Shown here: positions 1 through 14,605 of the stretch, piece after piece
Layout of the letters: every line of letters starts with the position of its first letter
How positions within the stretch are numbered: position 1 is the first letter of the stretch
Source of the DNA: Owenia fusiformis
Taxonomy: Eukaryota > Annelida > Polychaeta > Sabellida > Oweniidae
Direction: 5' to 3'
DNA: 64,000 bases
Assembly: GCA_903813345.2 (NCBI GenBank)
Contig: CAIIXF020000009.1
Location: forward strand, 6,382,030 to 6,446,029
Notes under the pieces: model-generated
What the model was told of the DNA's origin: nothing
What the model saw: the letters and a program-made list of their open reading frames with translations, nothing else
Database searches by the model: none
Position numbers and translations under genes: made by a program

Positions 1-390
1 TTTTAATATAGATCTATGTTTTAATGTAAATGGTCCTCAGTGCACATCAACAAGCCTACACTACTGGTAAAGAGGGGTGATGTCAATGGTATTTCAACAT
101 TAAGGGACTTCCTAGGGGGGTACAGGCGCCAAACAGGAAGGTTCCTTTAGTTTAAATTTTAAAATGAGTTGTAAACCATAGATCTATTTTTAAATGTTAA
201 GGTTTTAAATTATATTCTATTCAAATTGTATCACTGTTAAATTATATATCTGCTTTATATGGGCTTATTAGCCTTTTGCAGATTATTGACATAGACATAG
301 ACAAGAATACACAGTGGTTAAATAAAAGAACGATTTCACAAGTCAAGTACACTGAGCATTCATATGCAATAAGACAATGAAACTCCTTAC

Positions 391-3300
391 TTCTTATTTT
401 TTGATGTGTGCTTCACTTTTAACTTGCTCTGCTTGCTTGACTTTGCCTTCTGTAGCAGTTTGTTAGCTTTCTTTTGTTGACTGGTTTGTTGTACTGGTTT
501 AGCATCAGCCTCATCTTGAGACGAGCTCTTGTTAAGCCTGGAATACATTCACAGAATTTGGGATTCAGTGATTCTGGTCACTATGTTGGTCAATAGGAAT
601 GACTTTTGGAAGGATCGATATTAGATTATCACGTATCAGTAAGGTAAAGAGTACTTTTGAATAAACATATTAGTCAAACATTTTAAAAGGTATTTGTCAG
701 TTACCTTTTTAAATTGCAGGTAACTGTGTTATCAAAGACAGGACTTATTCTTCTAATAATATGTAAAATATAAGGTTGAAGTCTCAAGAGGAGGATATAA
801 ATTATCCAGCTGTAAAGGTTTTCCGAAACAAATAAAATTATGCTAAAGTGCATACTCGCACTCCTACAAGTCTTACCCCATCACTACCAGAGACTGGAGT
901 GTATTTCATTTTCAGTTTACAGTGCATTTCTCGTATATGTACACAGTGTTTTCCCCAGGATTTTTCCTCAAGTGGGTGCAAAATTCAGACCGAAATCAGT
1001 CAAAATATGCCCATTTTTCATGATTTTTTCTCATTTTCAAGTGGGTGCAAATGGATTTTCAGGTGGGTGCAAGCCTTTTTTTTAAAATCTCAGGTGGGTG
1101 CTGCGCCCACTTGCTTTAATGCTGGGGAGATCACTGGTATATACACGTCTCAAAACTAAAGGTTATGAATCAGTTTCAAAACTTACCTGGAAATTCTCAC
1201 TCTAAGAGGTGTCCTGTTGGGGTCATCTATGTAACACATCTTGTATGTTTTCCGTCTCTTTTTACTCTTAGATAGTGTACTGAACTCCTCAATGTCACTC
1301 CTTTCTTGGCTACTTTCACTTTCCTTCTCAAGTATCCGTTTTGATTTCCGTTTGCCTGATATTTGAGGTTTTTCAGTCTCAATATTTTCTTTACTTTTGG
1401 ACACTTCACTACCTGAGTTTTCTTCTTTGATTTTCTTTGGCCTTCCTCTTTTCTTTGGTTTATTTTCTATAGTATCCTTTTCAGATCTGTCTGAATTGTC
1501 AGTTTTCTTTTTCAGTTTTGTTGTTTCTGCTTTCTTTACTTCAAATCCACCATCTTTTCTGAATCCTAATGTTGCTTGCTTAGTTTTACTTGGTGCTGTC
1601 ACTTTCTCAATTTCCTCTACTTTTGGTTTCACATCTTTATTTATTCCGCATGTGAAAAAGTCAGATAATTTCTTCGGTTTGACATCTTCAGTGTTTTCCC
1701 CATTGAATTTATTGTTAAATAAACGGACTTGATCATCACATGATAGTTCCTCCTCATTGTAATCATCCATATTTTCAATCAATTTCTTTCCCGATGGGCT
1801 TGTTTCCTCATCTTTTACATTAGCAGCGTTAATTATCTCAGACCCGAGCTGGGTGATACTCAAGTCTATTTTGCTTCTCCCGACTGAGACATTTGAATGG
1901 ACTGATTCTGGGCTGAGAGGACGATCCAAACTCATTCGGGATTGGGGACGTGATTCTGGAGAGTTTGTTGGTGAAGTATGGACAACCGCTTTGGTAGTGA
2001 CTGTATTGGGAGTTCCACTTCGAGATTCTACTTTCTCAGTTGGTTTCTGTGAGACCTTTTTAAAGAAGTTCTTAATGCTTGGAGTTTTATGATCATCTTT
2101 TTCTATTAATCTTATCAAATCGGGATCAAGATCACTCTCCCCATAATTTAATGGATCCTTGAGGTTAGCATTCCCTAGGTTTAACTGTGTATCAGATTTC
2201 AAACGGAAACCTGTTTCAGTTTTTACATTTTTGAAATTTTTCGAGTTTTGGTCACCTGATCCAGTCTTTTCTTCAAACATTCTGCAATCATTATCAGCAC
2301 TAGGTTCAGTCTTTTCCAAAGTCTTTTTATTTTTTGGTTTTCTGGTTGGAGTCTTTAGAAACTCCTCATAACTCATTTCCATGGATGTATCTCCAACATC
2401 AGTACTACAATTATTTGTTATGTCATTTTTCTTAATACTATCATCTTCAAGTACATCTGGAATATCAATAATTTCAATCATACTTTTATCATGTGTTAAA
2501 TCTAGATCATTGGATTTATTTACTAAGGTTTTATCGATATTTGTGTTGTCATCAGCCTTGGAGTCATCAGTCAAGTGATTGTTAACTGGTTTCTCCTCAT
2601 TGATATCATCTTTCCTTTTTTGTTTTGTTGACAACTTGTTTGCCTTCCCTTTAACCTTCTTAGTTTTGGTATCATCTTTCTTGATATCAATACCCTCTTT
2701 CTTGATAGTGGCATCATCTTGGTCAGTTTTATCCTTTTTACTTTTATTTGGCTTCTTATCTGAGTTTGTTTTACTCTTTTTTACAACACTTTCAGTTGTT
2801 ATACCATCTTGTCCTTCTATTTTCTTTTTCAGAGATTTGTTATTCAATGTTTCACTTTTCCCCTTTTCACTCTGATTTTGTTGGCCTTTAGTTTCCAGAT
2901 CATCCCCAGTACTGAAAATGAATAAGCAAATTCATCATTTTGGATGTTTTTAGAAATGTCAAACATGCAGTATTACAAAACATATGAACTGTAAATTCTA
3001 ACGTCTTTGTCATCTGAATAGTAATACTTATGAATCACAAAATACAATACAACTCAGTACATGTACAATGTATTGTACATTCACAAATACCAACATGTAA
3101 TTAACTATCATATATACACTGTCCATGATGCATGTAAATTAAGTTGCAAATAAGATCTAGAGAATTCTAAACTACTTATCATACTAACAGTTGTAAAGTA
3201 AGTTTGCATACACCTGAGTTGAAACGAATCTTGCAAAAGAGAGTTTTGATAATTCTTCAGACAATAATTTTTAGCTGGTCTTTAGCCCTAAGAGATACAG

Positions 3301-3463
3301 ACCTCAATTTTTTCTTTGACAATGAAGTGAAGTATCCATCAATTGTACTTGACTTTGGCTTTTGTGTCTTCTGCTTTGGGGATGTAAAAAAGTCTGTTAT
3401 GCTCCGCTGGGAAGTGTCCTTTTGAGGTATGTCAGACTCCTCAACATTAGCAGTTTCATCCAT
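391..3463 (-). CDS. ATAD5: ATAD5 (Elg1-type RFC-like subunit), N-terminal part, runs off left edge
   Basis: ATAD5 is the large subunit of the RFC-like complex that unloads PCNA after replication. Exons: 3303-3463, 1187-2911, 391-537, joined by GT-AG introns in matching phase (677 codons). The AAA+ domain lies beyond position 1. Recognition rests on order and motifs shared with vertebrate ATAD5: paired PCNA-binding motifs near the N-terminus (QRSITDFF, then STIDGYF), MSYEEFLKTP (human VSYEEFLKS), and TPLRVRISR (human SPIRMKFTRI) followed by a lysine-rich stretch. Two further PIP-like motifs, SIKNFF and KLSDFF, and a SUMO-interaction-like IEIIDIPDVLEDD are visible. The rest is low-complexity, Lys/Ser/Asp-rich and probably disordered. 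The ATG at 3463 is the first in the exon, but the frame stays open upstream to a possible acceptor near 3494, so a small 5' exon may be missing. The last exon ends with two bases of a split codon. Confidence 0.8.
538..1186 (-). repeat. ATAD5 intron with a dispersed repeat
   Basis: Intron between the two downstream ATAD5 exons. Positions about 940-1125 hold several copies of the word AAGTGGGTGCAAA or AGGTGGGTGC, and a short inverted piece (GGTGGGTGC next to GCGCCCAC). The lead-in AGTGTTTTCCCC AGG resembles that of a repeat in PMS2 intron 3 near 23232-23350, where TGCACCCAT and TGCATCCA words recur. Small open frames across this stretch are not credible genes. Confidence 0.4.
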
Positions 3464-3493
3464 CTTTAGAGGTATACACGTTTCGACTCCCAC

Positions 3494-4270
3494 TCTACAA
3501 CTATAAAAATTAAACTCTAGTTTTCATACACTTACATGCAGATGATTTCATTCTGTGTTATTAGCTCAGAATAGTTCATGTCTAAGGCAGAAATTGTCGA
3601 GTAGCAGAATAGAAGTTTTGTCTATAGATTTAGGCAAAATGAAGAATTGGTCCCATCTTATCTAGCTATAGGAGAGTAGTCTTGAAGATCAATATTCTGA
3701 CCTAACTCAATTCACCAAATCACTAGAATGTCATACCCACAGTAAATGATTCAAATCCAGGTTCTCAAGCAATTTATTAAAAAACTTTACCGGAAGTACA
3801 ATTTTAATGCTCTACATTTCCGTTCAGTGTAATTTCCGGATTTTAAGACTGTCTGTCATTTCTTACAGTTCAGTTCCCATCAATAAAATTCTGCTTTCAA
3901 ATTATATCATTAATGTCTTAGATTGCGTCAGATGATCAGATCACTCCAAATACAACCAAATTTCAAAATTTTCGAGACCCCAATCAATCAGTGAGGCAAT
4001 AAATCAAGCAACTAACGTTGTATTTCAATTTACGCGTACGTAAATCTTCCAGATTTGTTTAATTTATAGTAGAAATCGCCATCATAGAAAACAATCAGGT
4101 TACAATAAATCAAGCAACTAACGTCATAGTACGTGTAAACTATGTAAATAACTACCTAAGACTTCCGAAATTCAGTCTCTTACAGGTACTTGGTAAAATG
4201 ATAACGTAAAAATATTGAAGGGTAGTCTACAAATGTGCAACTTTGAAAGTTGGGAACCCTGCACGGAACG
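3494..4270. other. Intergenic, upstream of ATAD5
   Basis: AT-rich sequence between the ATAD5 N-terminal exon and the fold-back element. It probably holds the ATAD5 promoter and 5' UTR. The word AATCAAGCAACTAACGT occurs twice (about 4001 and 4107). I see no coding exon. Confidence 0.4.
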
Positions 4271-5034
4271 TTAAGGTGCTATGGAAGTTAACAGGAAATG
4301 ACGAAACAGGAAGTGACAAAAAATTTTGCATTTTTGGACATTTTTTGAACAAAGATAACAGAGTTCTGGTTTGACCTCCAGTCAATTTACTATTGCCACA
4401 TATCATTTACATGACCAGGATCACAATGTGCATGGTCAGAATGACCCTAAACATGATGAAATAACCTTTTTAGCCCTTTGAAAGTATGACTGCAAAAAAG
4501 CTAAAAGTAGGAGCGTAGGGAAGGTCACTGAACAGAATCTTTTGAATTTTTCAGAAAATGTGCCCAATATAATGCTCGAACTGATACAATCTTTGAAATT
4601 TTAGAAAATTGTCTTAAACAAAAATGGCGGTCATAAAAAGGAAAATAGATCGCTTTTCAAATCAGTTTTTTCATTTTTTTTCTTTTTCTATGAATGATAT
4701 CAAATTTTCAAAGATTGTATTATTTAGAGCAATATATTGGGCATATTTTCTGAAAAATTCAAAAGATTCTGTTCAGTGACCTTCCCTACGCTCCTACTTT
4801 TAGCTATTTTTCAGTCACATTTTCAAAGGGCTAAAAAGGTTATTTCATCATGTTTAGGGTCATTCTGACCATGAACATTGTGATGCTTGTCCTGTAAATG
4901 GTATTTGGAACTAGTTAAATTGACTGAAGGTCAAACCAGAACTCTGTTATCTTTGTTCAAAAAATGTCCAAAAATGCAAAAAAATTTGTCACTTCCTGTT
5001 TTGTCATTTCCTGTTAACTTCCATAGCACCTTAA
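4271..5034. mobile_element. Fold-back MITE flanked by TTAA
   Basis: Two long inverted arms, about 4275-4620 and 4690-5030, are near-identical by eye over roughly 340 bp, separated by a short AT-rich centre. The element begins GGTGCTATGGAAGTTAACAG and ends with its complement. Both ends abut TTAA (4271-4274 and 5031-5034), the target duplication made by piggyBac and Kolobok transposases. No coding capacity is visible, so it would be non-autonomous. It could form a hairpin of several hundred bases if transcribed. Confidence 0.85.
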
Positions 5035-7800
5035 ATACCTAGTCCAACAACATTAGACCTAGCCCGGGCCTCGTTTCTTATCTGACATGTGTTATGGCCC
5101 GGCTAGGTCTAACCTCCATGGCCATTTTGCCTTTGATGCGTTAATTTAATCGTTCAGCAGGTTTCGACAAGCGGAACTAATTGAACCCTGAAAACATGGC
5201 AATATTACACAAAGAATGTGATTCAAGCATGCATATATACCTAACAAACACATACACCCCGTCCCGTATCCCCCTTAGACCCTATTGATGCATAATTACA
5301 AAATTATTGGAGACAGGTTTGGAATATGACGAAAATGTCGGTCAGTTTCGGTAACATCGAAATCGCAAATCGTTTCAGGAATTAACCGTCATCACGGCAC
5401 TGCATTAACGAACAGTTGGTTTGCAATTAATAACTATTTTGCGTGTATATACGCGCTATATAAATTAATCAAAGATACCTGTTATCCTCAAAATTGATCT
5501 TTTTATCCCGAGTAATCGCGATAATAATTATCAATCTATTTGACAACAATTTCGTTTCGCTGGTAGTTTAATTTTACGATCCGGGACAATACCCGGTTAC
5601 CCTGCCACCCGTTTTTTTACACAAAAAAATGTCAAATGCCAGTTCAGTCTAGTTTTCAGTAACATTGGGTGTATGTGTGAATATTTTTGAAACGAATGAG
5701 TGTATATACACATATTTCGGACCAAATGCGTGACATGAATGGCAATCGCGTGCAAGGATCAAACGGAATGCGTTTGCTTTTATTCGCCATTTTGGATTTT
5801 TACCGCATCAGCATTTCATAATAAAAACTTTTTCTAAAAATATCAACATAATGTGTGATTTGCATGATATTTGATCATACACGCTAAATTGATTCTTTTC
5901 CAGCAAATGCGTGACAATCACAGTGCGCGAAATAGACGTCCGACATCGGCCATTGGCCTGACAAAATTATAGATGGCTTGTTTTGATAAAAACACCCAGA
6001 CATTTTGGCCTGCCAGACATTTGTGGCATTCGTTAGATTGCCCATGAATAGAACCTACATTTCAGTCCGGAAATCCTCCGAATTCCCCAGGATTTCGGCT
6101 TATTCCATGACTTTTGTTGAAGATTTAAAAAAATTTCAAATATTTTTGTTTTCATACTGAAGCCCAAGATATAACGTGACTTTTGATTGGTTGTTGTTGT
6201 TTGTTGAAATTACGGTGATTTTGATTGGCTATGGATGACTCATTTCTTCATCGTCGTTCGCAAATCGAGTGCATTATCAGTATGCCGGATGTAGAAAAGA
6301 AATTGAAAAATCGAGCCGGCATCTAAGTCCAAAAAGTCGGCAGTTTGGAAGTATTTTGGGACTCCGATATCACAAGGTAAACGAATTGGTGATAGTTCAC
6401 CATGCAGACTATGTGAAATGCCGATCACATTCACGGCAGATGCTTTATATTCGATTTTAATTGACGTATTTCTGAATATGATTTTGAAAAGTGAAACTGA
6501 AAGTGAAACTGTCATCATCAGACATTGTATCATTTTTAATGTTCTGTCCCGTCCTGTCTCGAAAGTATCGTGTCCCGAGACCATTTGTACCGTTCCGTAC
6601 CGTACCGAAATTTATTTGGACCGTGACACCTCCAATATATACCTTGAATTTTAGTCTGTTAGTGGAGTCTGTGTACATAGTATGTGTTTTTGAATACCTT
6701 GAAGCTTCTGAGAGCAATTCTAAACCGACCAAAATCAGTACAATTTAGTTTGATCAATATGTACATGTTCCTCAGGAAGTAAGGTGAATCTAGGGGGGAA
6801 TCAACACACCCAGGCTGTTGGTTAAGTCATCAAGTACAGTATAGTGAATGATACATGACATGCAATGGAATTAGTTTTACTTTGTTAATATTGTACTAAA
6901 CTAAATCTCATTTTAGAGTGGTTGTGGAGAAATATGGAAAATGAAATTTTTGGCCAGAGAAGTAAGAAACAGGCTGCAAAAAATTGGCCTGAGAAAAAAT
7001 GATATGGCTGGTTAAAATCTGGCTGGCCTGCCAAAATGACTAGGTTAAAAAAATCCTTATTTCACGCACTGCAATCACGCCTAATGCGTGAGGGTTGACA
7101 GGGCTGGGTCACTCAGTCTGAGAGTAAGACTGAGATTGAATCATGAGATGAGAACATTAGGCCAATATACATGTAGCCTAGGCCTACAGGAAATATTCAT
7201 GTGTTGTGATCAAAATTCATGAGAAACAAAAAAACTGAACCTCTCGCTTTTTGAAAATCATACTGGTTTGAAGTAATAGGCACATCGTGTGTTTATTCAA
7301 CTTACATTATCTTTCGCAGGATCCCCTTGCCTTAGCTCATTTTCCTCAAATCGCTTAGAATTATCACAAAAGTTGGAAAAACAAAACTTTTTCGATTTTA
7401 GAACAAAAATGGCGCCAAATTTTGTTGCACAATAAAGAAGCAACTTCCGATTGCCTGATATTCAGTTTCAGTTCGTTTTCGATTGGCTAATTATCATCTC
7501 AGATTATTGATTGGACTCAATCATATATATCAATTGCAACTAATGCTGAAATTATGTTGATTCCAAATGAGTCGTAACGTAGTCAATGTTTTGAAAACTT
7601 TTGAAGTTTTTCCGAACATTTTGTTCGCTATTTCGATGCACATAGAATGTAGTTCGAACGTATAATCAATATAAAGACAGATAGATGTATATTTTCCATA
7701 CCTTTTCCATACCACATAATATAAAATCGGTTGAAAAACCATTCTAACAATTATTACCAATATCATAGATGAACAGAAAATCGCGTAGAGATTTGGTCGG
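5035..7800. other. Intergenic region with dispersed repeats, no gene recognised
   Basis: It starts with an imperfect hairpin, TTAGACCTAGCCCGGGCC (5062 onward) against GGCCCGGCTAGGTCTAA (about 5097-5113). Around 5720-5960 and 7040-7105 are copies of a repeat rich in AAATGCGTGAC, also present at 32866-32965. Open frames at 6240-6750 and 7530-7766 have no recognisable domain and overlap on both strands, so I do not call them genes. Confidence 0.4.
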
Positions 7801-7809
7801 ACCTACATT

Positions 7810-7856
7810 CTTTCTTTTCCATGCGCCATTTTACTCGGCCAACACGTGTGTAATCG
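7810..7856 (+). promoter_or_regulatory. RPS9: Candidate RPS9 transcription start and 5' UTR exon
   Basis: A pyrimidine tract CTTTCTTTTCC (7810-7820) resembles the 5'-terminal oligopyrimidine start of ribosomal protein mRNAs. It is followed after 36 bases by a good splice donor (G then GTGAGC at 7857). RPS9 needs a 5' exon because its first coding exon begins at a splice acceptor (11552). Against this, the segment holds an ATG with a ten-codon frame, which is unusual in such leaders, and the intron would be 3.7 kb with a whole transposon in it. This is inference only. Confidence 0.25.
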
Positions 7857-9149
7857 GTGAGCGCAATATCTTTCCTATTTCCTACCAGGTTGGGCATAGT
7901 AAGGGTCATAGATCATACATTCTATGCAGGACAAACATATATTTTGATAGTTTTTGCTACTGTATTTTACCATTCCACTTTTTGATTAGAAGGGTAAATG
8001 TAGGCAAGTTCAAGATAGATTTTCATCCCGTTCTCATCGTCCGCCATTTTCATTTAGCCTATTTAGCATTAGATCTAGGCCTAGTCTTCAATCATGATGT
8101 GTTATAAGTAGTTGGTTATAAGATCTGTTTTTTGCCCATCCGTTTGTTCTTCTATGGGAACTAACTCCACGTTGTATAACTGATTTGATAAGGCCCATCT
8201 GCATGAGAATTTTTTGCAATTTCGAAGAGAAGACTGCTCACTTTTTTCGCTCAATTAGCCTATTAGTCAAGGCCTAATCTCTGCTAGAATGAAAGATTGG
8301 AATGAGTTGCAATCATCTGGAAAAAGCACATGGTCATCAAAATGTTGGAAAGTGCAGTCTGACCTAACCTACTTGTAATGAATTTTCCCGTAGGGTCTAA
8401 TTCTTTTTCTGACCACACAAGTCCATTTCCATTAGGATGGAGTCCAGAGCCCTCATTATCCGGTCAGCGCTAAATTAGCGTTGCGATTTGCGTTGCGCTT
8501 GCGAATCAACATTATTCGCAAGCGCAAATCATGGTTTGCGTCGTATTACGCGCTTCACGCAGACGCAACGCAGACGCAACCGTATGCTAATCGCAAATAA
8601 ATTGGAAACGCGGGAAATTTAAACTTAGAGCTCAAAATAGACCTATTGGGATTTTGCTCCATGAGGTCCGTGGGGCTTCATTGGACTCTGATTTTGCCCC
8701 ATCTTGCCTCATGGAGTCCCATGAGGTCACATGAGGTACCGCGTGGGACCAGGTGGGATTCGATGGGGCAAAATTCGACGTATTCCAATGGGCCAAGGTG
8801 GGATTTGATGGGACTCCGTAGGGCTTGATTGGGCATGATGGGGACTCAATGGGGCAAAGTCATCAAGTTCCCATGGAACACCGTCGTTATTCGATGGGAA
8901 AGTTGGAACTCAATGGGGCAAGTGGGATTTTTTCCCCATTGGTGTATACTTGACTTAATATATTAGCCCGTCAGAAACACGCTGAAACACGCCCAAGTAT
9001 GGTATAATTAGTTTTATCCATTTAAATCTCAAGGATGTAAAAATATTTATCCCATACTTGGACGTGTTATAGGTACATAAAGCTAGTTTGTAAAAACTTT
9101 TATTCCATACTTAGTAGTGTTATAGGTATATAACATGCGGGAATATAAC

Positions 9150-9480
9150 TGATATGTGACGTGAGCGGGAGATATATATATCTCCCGCTCAGCAGATCTA
9201 CGACGTCATAAATTCAGGGAGTAGATACTGAGCCAGGGGACTTTGCTATTATTCCTCACAATCTACTAAGTATAGAATAAATCAGTTATTAAATGCTTGA
9301 TTTTTGATACAGGGTCCTCGGTCCCTACGGTCCCTCGGGTTGATATATTGTATTTCCCTCAGATATACCCTGTATCAAAAACCTCCCATTAAATAACCTC
9401 TATATATTTTCATCAGCGGTCAGATATAGCTATACGTCCCGCTCTGAGCGGGGAGATATAGTATATCTGCCCGCTGACGT
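9150..9480. repeat. Palindrome-rich segment inside the Harbinger element
   Basis: At 9164-9191 is a perfect palindrome of type GAGCGGGAGATATATATATC. Around 9310-9390, TTTTTGATACAGGG and CCCTGTATCAAAAA form an inverted pair around a GC-rich centre with repeated GGTCCCT words. At 9430-9475, GGTCAGATATAG and TATATCTGCCCGC form a further pair. A related hairpin with a different stem sequence lies at 10345-10480 (AATATGGGTTTAT against AATAAAACCCATATT, with CCCTC/GAGGG inside). The function is unknown. Confidence 0.6.
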
Positions 9481-9621
9481 CATAATCGCCGTTCGCATAT
9501 TGGTTCATTTTTGTAACATGCGCATAATTACTGTAAACGTTAATGGAGAAAAGGCAGACAATCGCGATCTGTTTGAAGGAAGGAAATGAGCGTATCCCTG
9601 TTAAACAAGGATTTCAGAAAT

Positions 9622-9930
9622 AAATGTGGATGAATATCTGAAAATCAGGCTATTCTAAATGAATTCTTACGGTTAGTTGGACATTTTCTGAACTCCGGCC
9701 AATTGAACAGCGTGAACAAAATGACCAAGATTGGTATGGGATAAACAGATCATCCCATAGTCGGTTCATGATATTGGGATTAAATAAATGTGGATGAATA
9801 TCTGAAAATCAGGCTATTCTTAATGAATTCTTACGGTTTGTTGGACATTTTCTGGAACTCCGGCCAATTGAACAGCGTGAACAAAATGACCAAGATTGGT
9901 ATGGGATAAACAGATCATCCTATAGTTCAA
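9622..9930. repeat. 140-bp direct duplication
   Basis: The block starting AAATGTGGATGAATATCTGA (about 9622-9750) recurs at about 9785-9930 with only a few differences, and both copies include ACTCCGGCCAATTGAACAGC. It lies inside the Harbinger element. It is probably a late tandem duplication. Confidence 0.75.
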
Positions 9931-10592
9931 TATCCTGAACCTCATATAGGATAATCTCTATTTATCCCATGATACTACTAATTCCCGATGAATAACCGGG
10001 AATATTTTTGATATTGAGAAAAAATCGTATTGAAAATTTTTGCCAAACTTTCAATCAGTTGGGTCGATATAGCATGCTAAAATGATGTTCTTATGTGAAA
10101 AACGAATTCCAGTTTTATCATCATCGCTCTGACACAGACAAAAATGCTTACGTATTGCTGAATGTTTTGATGTTGATGTGTTTATGTTACACATGTACAA
10201 TAATTTTTTTATATTTAAAAAGATCATAAAGCTAAGTCATATTTTCTTGATTAAATATACCATTTTTTCATAGAAAAATCTAACTAATGATTTTATGAAG
10301 ACAGTTATGAATATCATGGAATAAAAAGCTAATTTACTGGTCGGGATTAAATATGGGTTTATTCCTCATGACAATTTGATATTTCACATATTGTGAGGGA
10401 CAATTTGGTATTTCCCTCTGACCCTCCGGGCTCTCGGTAAATATCATATTGTCCATCATAATAAAACCCATATTGAAGCCCTCCCACTACATAACCTATA
10501 TATATCTTGCGAAAATATAGATCTGTCACTGGAAGGTAGCCCATCTTGAAAACAAGACACGGTGTCTTTGTAATTAGTCCGACTGATATAGC

Positions 10593-10925
10593 CTACCTAG
10601 AGAAAACCGCCGATACCTCAGCAACAATGTTCGAAACAGTAGGTTGGGATACCCCGAATATATCTCCATTTATCATTTGCATACAACCTGTAGCATAAAA
10701 TCGTAATGAAATGAATACTTTTAGCTGACATGGAATTGCCTGAGGATTCCTTGTTCTTGACGCTAGATCCCCATCTAATATATTAATCAACTCAAGAATG
10801 AGTGGCCTCGGCATGCGATATCTGTTTAATATCTCATCGTCAGTCATCTCTAACGGCTGACTCCTGTCTCTGAATAAGCGTAAACCTCTTCTATTGTGAA
10901 CATCTTGGAATAATATGCGCCACAT
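10593..10925 (-). pseudogene. HARBI1-like Harbinger transposase, N-terminal fragment
   Basis: The 110-codon frame contains the helical region upstream of the nuclease core of PIF/Harbinger transposases. Visible pieces are MTDDEILNRYRMPRPLILEL, a variant of the family's D-E-x-F-x-x-x-F-R pattern, then LKVFISLRFYATGCMQMING and GVSQPTVSNIVAEV, a typical SQPTVSR-like helix-turn-helix. The catalytic DDE-type residues that should follow are absent: after VFSR the frame stops and no continuation is seen at lower coordinates. Family members are usually about 350-400 residues, so this is a remnant. It sits inside matching terminal repeats (8448-11519), which explains its presence. Confidence 0.8.
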
Positions 10926-11572
10926 TTTCTAGCTTGATCGAACCCTAATATTTTAATTCTAGCAGACGATATTTGCGAAATGGAATTGCGATATTTATTA
11001 TAGATTTCACAAAACCAAGGTAGCATAATCGTGCACTTTCAGACTTGATTTTGATAAGTTTTGGTTATTTGTGTCTCTAATGTTTTTCAACCTATTTTTA
11101 GTTGGATGTCTCAAAGGGCACTTCCTAGATTTCTACAACGATAATGTTAATTTAAATAGGAAAACTATCAAGATTCTTGATGATATGTTTGCGATTTATA
11201 TTGCGGCAGGGTCAGGGATGCCGCAAATAAAGTGGAGTTTGCGACATAAAAATCAACTGATTTACGTGGACGCAACTGTGCGATGACTGCATAATACCAA
11301 TTTGCGTGCGATTAGCAGTGTATTTGCGATGCGAAATGAAAATAGCGATGCGTCTACCGTGTAATAAGAAAACTGCGATTTGCGCTAAAGACGCAAAACG
11401 GCAATGAATTTGCGCTAGAGTGCCTTTGAGATGACCTCATAATATCGTTTTGCGTACGATTCGCTAAATATTTACGTTGCGATTGCGATTTGCGGTGCGT
11501 CGACCGGATAATGAGGCCTCAGGTTTAGTTCATCTTATCTTGTATTTTTCAGTGCAACACTAAAAAGCCAAG

Positions 11573-14500
<2,928 letters not shown>

Positions 14501-14599
14501 ACTCAACCCTCCCTCATATTAGGCTGGTTCCTATGGCAACAAGATTACTTGCCAAAATACAATAGACATTCTGATATAAATTGTAAATCTAAACCACCT

Positions 14600-14605
14600 A
14601 ATAAA
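14600..14605 (+). terminator. RPS9: RPS9 polyadenylation signal
   Basis: AATAAA lies 100 bases after the RPS9 stop codon, in a normal 3' UTR position. Established eukaryotic signal; the cleavage site itself is not seen. Confidence 0.6.

Larger units (their letters stand above)
8448..11519. mobile_element. Decayed PIF/Harbinger DNA transposon
   Basis: Terminal inverted repeats AGCCCTCATTATCCGGTC (8448-8465) and its near-complement at 11502-11519 match at 17 of 18 positions. Each is flanked by CAG (8445-8447 and 11520-11522), a 3-bp target duplication as expected for Harbinger. Both ends carry many GCGATTTGCG-like words (8470-8600 and about 11290-11500), plausible subterminal transposase-binding repeats. 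Inside are a HARBI1-type transposase fragment, a purine-rich ATGGGG/CCCCAT stretch (8640-8940), palindromes, and a 140-bp direct duplication. Its right end is about 30 bp from the RPS9 splice acceptor. Confidence 0.8.

Noticed and set aside
6240-6748. Overlapping open frames on both strands
   Set aside because: No domain, no splice context, and the frames mirror each other; likely chance frames in a repeat-rich intergenic region.
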